A stretch of DNA of 37,382 nucleotides from Bacillota bacterium (lineage in GTDB: Bacteria; Bacillota; Clostridia; Lachnospirales; Cellulosilyticaceae). The notes under the pieces are model-generated. The model was not told where the DNA came from. It was given only the letters and a program-made list of their open reading frames with translations, and did no database searches. Of the stretch, positions 33,813 to 37,382 are shown piece after piece. Position 1 is the first letter of the stretch. Each line of letters opens with the position of its first letter. The stretch is from positions 1 to 37,382 of the forward strand of contig JAEYPM010000067.1 of the NCBI GenBank assembly GCA_023410675.1, in the 5' to 3' direction. Position numbers and translations under genes: made by a program.

Positions 33813-33859
33813 AAAAAAATTAGTCTGCAAAGAGCTACTCTTTACAGACTAATTTTTTT
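33813..33859 (-). terminator. Terminator after purA
   Basis: A 22-bp inverted repeat with one mismatch (33813-33834 and 33838-33859, 3-nt loop) has T-runs on both sides. It lies 41 nt past the purA stop and could work in both directions. Confidence 0.88.
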
Positions 33860-33899
33860 ATTCTATATGTTTTTTATCTATATACCTTTTTATTCGATA

Positions 33900-35177
33900 T
33901 TATATTAGTATGTTTTGATCACGATTTGGTCCAACACCGATCATCGATACTTTACATTCACAAAGCTCCTCTATTCTAGATATATATTTTTTTACAGAGC
34001 TTGGTAAATCGTCATAGGCACGAATATGATCTATGCTTCCCCATCCTTCCATCTCTTCATACACAGGTTTGCATTTGTCGAGATCTTCTAGACTAGCAGG
34101 AAAATGTTTGATAACCACGCCATCTAATTCATAACCAACACATATTTTTATAGTTTCTAAATCTTTTAATACATCTAATTTGTTAAGAGCAATCTGCGTA
34201 AGACCACTGGTTCTTACTGCATATTGGCCAATTACAGCATCAAACCATCCACATCTTCTTGCTCTACCTGTAGTTGTCCCATATTCTTGACCCACTTGTC
34301 TTATATGTTCTCCAACTTCATCTTCAAGCTCTGTAGGAAATGGTCCCTTACCTACACGTGTTACATACCCTTTCATAACACCAATACATTCATTAATCAT
34401 AGTAGGTCCTATACCCGATCCAATACATGCTCCTCCTGTTACTGGATGGGATGATGTTACATAAGGATAAGTTCCTAAATCAAGATCTAACAAAGTTCCT
34501 TGAGCTCCCTCAAATAGAACATTTTTACCTTGCTTTATAGCATCGTATAAAAGAACTGTTGTGTCATCAATATATGATTTTAATGCCTCCGCATAAGCAT
34601 AGTACTCTTCTATTATTTCTTCTGCATTGAAGGCTATATCTTGTCCATATACATATTTTAAGGTAGCATTTTTTACTTTAACATTTTCTCTTACCTTAGT
34701 TTCAAATACTTCCTGATGATATAAATCACAAATACGAATGCCTATCCTATCTGCTTTATCAATATAACAGGGTCCTATGCCTTTCATTGTGGTGCCTATA
34801 TCTTTTCCATCTTTTGCTGTCATTTCTTCTTTTGCTTTATCTAAAGCTTTATGATAAGGCATGACTACATGTGCTCTTGAACTTATTTTTAAGTTACTCA
34901 CATCTACGCCTCTTTCAACTAGGCTTTCTATTTCTTCAAGCATACCTTTTGGATCTATAACAACGCCATTACCTACTATACATGTTTTATCTTTATAGAG
35001 TATACCAGACGGGATTAGGTGAAACTTATATACGACTCCATTCACAGTAACTGTATGTCCAGCATTATTACCACCTTGGCAGCGTACGACAACATCTGCA
35101 TCTTGCGATAATATATCAATTATTTTTGCTTTACCTTCATCTCCCCATTGTGCTCCTATTATAACTTTAGTTGGCAT
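33900..35177 (-). CDS. purA: Adenylosuccinate synthetase
   Basis: This 425-aa enzyme joins IMP and aspartate using GTP, the first step to AMP. It has the N-terminal GAQWGDEGKAKIID with the catalytic Asp13, then GGNNAGHT with His41, and later motifs KGIGPCYIDKADR, EGAQGTLLDLDLGTYPYVTSSHP and GVTRVGKGPFPTE-like segments. The usual GKGK of the P-loop reads GKAK. The ATG at 35177 is preferred; a GTG at 35186 sits only 2 nt from the AAAGG ribosome site. PurBox-like sites upstream suggest control by PurR. Confidence 0.96.
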   Translation of the reverse strand: MPTKVIIGAQWGDEGKAKIIDILSQDADVVVRCQGGNNAGHTVTVNGVVYKFHLIPSGILYKDKTCIVGNGVVIDPKGMLEEIESLVERGVDVSNLKISSRAHVVMPYHKALDKAKEEMTAKDGKDIGTTMKGIGPCYIDKADRIGIRICDLYHQEVFETKVRENVKVKNATLKYVYGQDIAFNAEEIIEEYYAYAEALKSYIDDTTVLLYDAIKQGKNVLFEGAQGTLLDLDLGTYPYVTSSHPVTGGACIGSGIGPTMINECIGVMKGYVTRVGKGPFPTELEDEVGEHIRQVGQEYGTTTGRARRCGWFDAVIGQYAVRTSGLTQIALNKLDVLKDLETIKICVGYELDGVVIKHFPASLEDLDKCKPVYEEMEGWGSIDHIRAYDDLPSSVKKYISRIEELCECKVSMIGVGPNRDQNILI

Positions 35178-35214
35178 GGTATACACATCCTTTCAATACT
35201 TTTGCAACACTAGT

Positions 35215-35243
35215 ATCATAACAAATCTACTATAATAAATCAA
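35215..35243 (-). promoter_or_regulatory. Promoter of purA
   Basis: On the minus strand TTGATT (35238-35243) and TATGAT (35215-35220) are separated by 17 bp. It lies about 40 nt from the start codon, with the PurBox-like pair directly upstream of the -35. Confidence 0.65.
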
Positions 35244-35246
35244 CAT

Positions 35247-35290
35247 ATTATCGAATATTTTCCTCAAAATTCAAATATTTGTTCACCTTC
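35247..35290. promoter_or_regulatory. PurBox-like inverted pair upstream of purA
   Basis: ATTATCGAATATT (35247-35259) matches the Bacillus PurBox at 11 of 13 positions. The opposite half-site around GTTC (35278-35290) is weak, about 8 of 13, but is placed at the same 30-bp core spacing seen upstream of purR. It lies between purA and the divergent pyrophosphatase gene. Confidence 0.45.
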
Positions 35291-35472
35291 TATGATTAAT
35301 AAGCAGTAAATGAATAATATTAGCATTAACCAAAAATACGAATTTTATAATGATATAAGTTTAATAGAGACAACACCTTCTTAGCAAATTCTATAGATGC
35401 CCCTATAATAAAAATAGCTTCTGGTATATAATTATTTTAGCTCATGTGCAAACGAAAAAAAGAGGTGATTCT

Positions 35473-37104
35473 TTGGAAAGATACATTTATGTATTTGGTC
35501 ACATTAACCCTGATACCGATTCTATCTGTTCTGCTATAGCCTATGCCCATCTAAAAAAGTCTTTAGGTTATAGCCATGTTATCGCAGCAAGACTTGGAAA
35601 AATTAATAAGGAAACTGCCTATGCACTTAATTATTTTGGTGTTAAAGAGCCAATACTTATTGATAATATAAAGCCTCAAGTAGGTGATACAAACTATTAT
35701 GCTGTCCCTCCCATTTATTTAACAGACTCTGTAAAAAAAGTTTGGGATGTCATGACTACACAGCATAAACAAATGCTTCCTGTTCTTTTTAATGATGGCA
35801 AACTTGCAGGTATTATTTCTATGTCTGATATTGCTAAAACCTATATTGGACTTACAGATAGTAGTGTTTTAAGAAAACACACAACACCTTTTGCTAATAT
35901 TCTATCTGTTCTAGAAGGTCAGTTGGTTTCTGGCTCTTATCCAGAAACTTACATACAAGGTGATGTCTTTACTACTGACTCTATTATGAATGATACAGTA
36001 TTATCTCCCTTAGACATTGTTATTACTGGAAGTAAAGAAGAACTTGTTTTATCTGCAATTAATACAGGTGCAGGATGCGTGATTATTACACAACAAGATA
36101 TGGATGCTATTCCTTTATCTAAGCTTCAAAATTGTTCCTGTGCTGTTATTTGTACGCCCCATTCTTTTTTCACAACTATCAAAATGATTTCCCAATGTAT
36201 TTCAGTTAAAGAACTCATTCGTAATAATAATGTGGTTTATTTTGGGACTGATGATACCTTAGATGAAATTAAAGAAATTATGCTTAAATCCCCTTATAGG
36301 AGCTTTCCAGTTGTTGATGAAGAAGGTCAAGTTAGAGGTATTATCTCAAAAAGACATCTTATTGATATAAAGAAGAAGAAAGTTATTCTTGTTGATCATA
36401 ACGAAAAAACCCAAAGTGCTGTTGGTATTGAACAAGCCGAAATATTAGAAATCATTGATCACCATAGAATAGCTAATATCGATACGCAAATCCCCGTATT
36501 TTTATATAGTGAGCCTGTAGGATGTACATGCACCATTATAGCCAATATGTTTGAGCAGCATCACATCACTCCATCTAAAGCTATAGCAGGTATTATGCTC
36601 AGTGCAATTCTTTCAGATACACTTTTATTTAAGTCACCTACTTGTACAGATAAAGATATACAAACCGCAAAAAAACTGGCTAAGCTTGCTGAGGTAGATA
36701 TCCTACAGTATGGTAGAGACCTGCTTATTTTTGGAACTTCTTTAGAGGACTTGTCTGCAAAAGAAATACTGCATATAGACATGAAACGCTTTGTGCTCGC
36801 CAAGTATAATATTTCTGTTTCACAAATCAACACAGGAGATTTTAAAAGTCTCTTTGACATCAAAGATGCTCTTTTTTCTGAAATGCAGCATCTGGCTACT
36901 CAAAATAGCTTAGATATTATCATACTTATGGTAACAGACATTGTTTTAGGGGGAACTGAGTTAATCGTTTATGGAAGAGAAAGATGGATTGCTGAGCATG
37001 CTTTTAACATTAGTAAAAATGATATAAGTATTTTCCTTCCTGGTGTATACTCCAGAAAACAACAAATCATCCCTAAATTAATGATGGCTATACAAAGCAA
37101 TTGA
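35473..37104 (+). CDS. ppaC: CBS-DRTGG family II inorganic pyrophosphatase
   Basis: This 543-aa Mn-dependent DHH-family pyrophosphatase starts MERYIYVFGHINPDTDSICS (metal ligands His10, Asp14, Asp16). The catalytic core is split by an inserted regulatory block: CBS domain (about 75-122), DRTGG domain (about 150-245) and CBS domain (about 245-297). It resumes with VDHNE (from Asp308), IDHH (from Asp329) and a DHHA2 domain. Clostridial enzymes of this build are inhibited by AMP and ADP and activated by ATP or diadenosine polyphosphates. The TTG at 35473 is chosen because AGAGG lies 7 nt upstream and it gives the family start; a GTG at 35446 has no ribosome site. Confidence 0.9.
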   Translation: MERYIYVFGHINPDTDSICSAIAYAHLKKSLGYSHVIAARLGKINKETAYALNYFGVKEPILIDNIKPQVGDTNYYAVPPIYLTDSVKKVWDVMTTQHKQMLPVLFNDGKLAGIISMSDIAKTYIGLTDSSVLRKHTTPFANILSVLEGQLVSGSYPETYIQGDVFTTDSIMNDTVLSPLDIVITGSKEELVLSAINTGAGCVIITQQDMDAIPLSKLQNCSCAVICTPHSFFTTIKMISQCISVKELIRNNNVVYFGTDDTLDEIKEIMLKSPYRSFPVVDEEGQVRGIISKRHLIDIKKKKVILVDHNEKTQSAVGIEQAEILEIIDHHRIANIDTQIPVFLYSEPVGCTCTIIANMFEQHHITPSKAIAGIMLSAILSDTLLFKSPTCTDKDIQTAKKLAKLAEVDILQYGRDLLIFGTSLEDLSAKEILHIDMKRFVLAKYNISVSQINTGDFKSLFDIKDALFSEMQHLATQNSLDIIILMVTDIVLGGTELIVYGRERWIAEHAFNISKNDISIFLPGVYSRKQQIIPKLMMAIQSN

Positions 37105-37382
37105 CCTTGCCTTTCTTAAATAATACTTTGTAAATTTTTTTGAGAATAACAATGTAAATACTTTACTTATCTATGCCCTAAGTGTTGTTTCTCTAAGATA
37201 ATGCACATCGTCTACTCTATTATTTAAAATGTAAATTTTGTTGCTTAATAATAAAAGTGTGAACCACAAATGAAAATGTCCCATTTATTCCAATTTCCTT
37301 GTTGACAACGAGCCTCTAGCCCTTAGGAAACCCAAATTATGCTCATATGGCAAGAAACCTTGTAAGTACAGCCATATGGCAT

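Larger units (their letters stand above)
33563..33899. other. Intergenic region between agrB and purA (337 nt)
   Basis: It contains the agrBD promoter and dyad at its agrB end, a purA terminator at the other end, and about 150 nt of AT-rich sequence between with no feature I can support. A plus-strand ORF of 74 codons here has no ribosome site and no recognisable similarity. Confidence 0.7.

Noticed and set aside
33628..33852. 74-codon plus-strand ORF between agrB and purA
   Set aside because: It overlaps the agrBD promoter and the purA terminator, has no ribosome site and no recognisable similarity.
35300..35440. Possible plus-strand promoter for the pyrophosphatase gene (several TATAAT-like boxes)
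   Set aside because: No TTGACA-like element at proper spacing could be assigned.
1..37382. CRISPR arrays, riboswitches, T-boxes, complete insertion sequences, prophage genes
   Set aside because: No regularly spaced repeats, conserved riboswitch cores, T-box GGTGG-type motifs, transposases or phage genes were seen on either strand.

Overview
The window is low-GC, densely coded chromosomal DNA of an endospore-forming Clostridia-type Firmicute. The evidence is a large set of sporulation genes (yabP, yabQ, spoVT, spoVG, cwlD), strong AGGAGG-type ribosome sites, TTG and GTG starts, a paired glgC/glgD, and a Bacillus-style purR. A Lachnospirales or Cellulosilyticum-like bacterium fits, but the species cannot be named from this sequence.

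Layout. Positions 1-210 hold a complete small tRNA unit (promoter, tRNA-Met, tRNA-Val, terminator) on the minus strand, followed by a DUF4375/DMP19-family protein. Positions 1050-4480 hold a minus-strand operon in the order response regulator, ABC ATPase, ABC-2 permease, histidine kinase, which looks like a peptide-antibiotic sensing and export module. An MgtC/SapB membrane protein follows. Positions 5480-22090 are a long minus-strand block that keeps the order of the Bacillus purR-spoVG-glmU-prs-pth-mfd-spoVT-mazG-rqcP-yabP-yabQ-divIC region. It differs by a glgC-glgD pair in place of ridA/yabJ, a PrsA-like foldase and a leucine-rich-repeat lipoprotein between mfd and spoVT, and an HU gene between mazG and rqcP. 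From 22460 the direction flips: murC, a two-domain DnaD protein, a DnaC/DnaI helicase loader and a MocR-like regulator lie on the plus strand. Positions 27690-33600 return to the minus strand with the spore amidase cwlD, a Cof-type phosphatase, a GH18 hydrolase and an agr-type peptide quorum-sensing locus. The window ends with purA (minus) and a divergent CBS/DRTGG pyrophosphatase (plus).

How the parts fit. Much of the content is housekeeping: cell wall (glmU, murC), nucleotides (prs, purA, purR, pyrophosphatase), translation quality control (pth, rqcP), repair (mfd) and sporulation. Matching PurBox-like inverted pairs, each with 30 bp between half-site cores, lie upstream of purR and purA and suggest that PurR controls both. 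The most notable item is the agr locus at 31335-33634. It has agrB, a short agrD (52 codons) overlapping agrB, a strong hairpin, then an AgrC-like kinase with a TTG start, and no adjacent AgrA-type regulator. No CRISPR array, complete insertion sequence, prophage or rRNA was seen.
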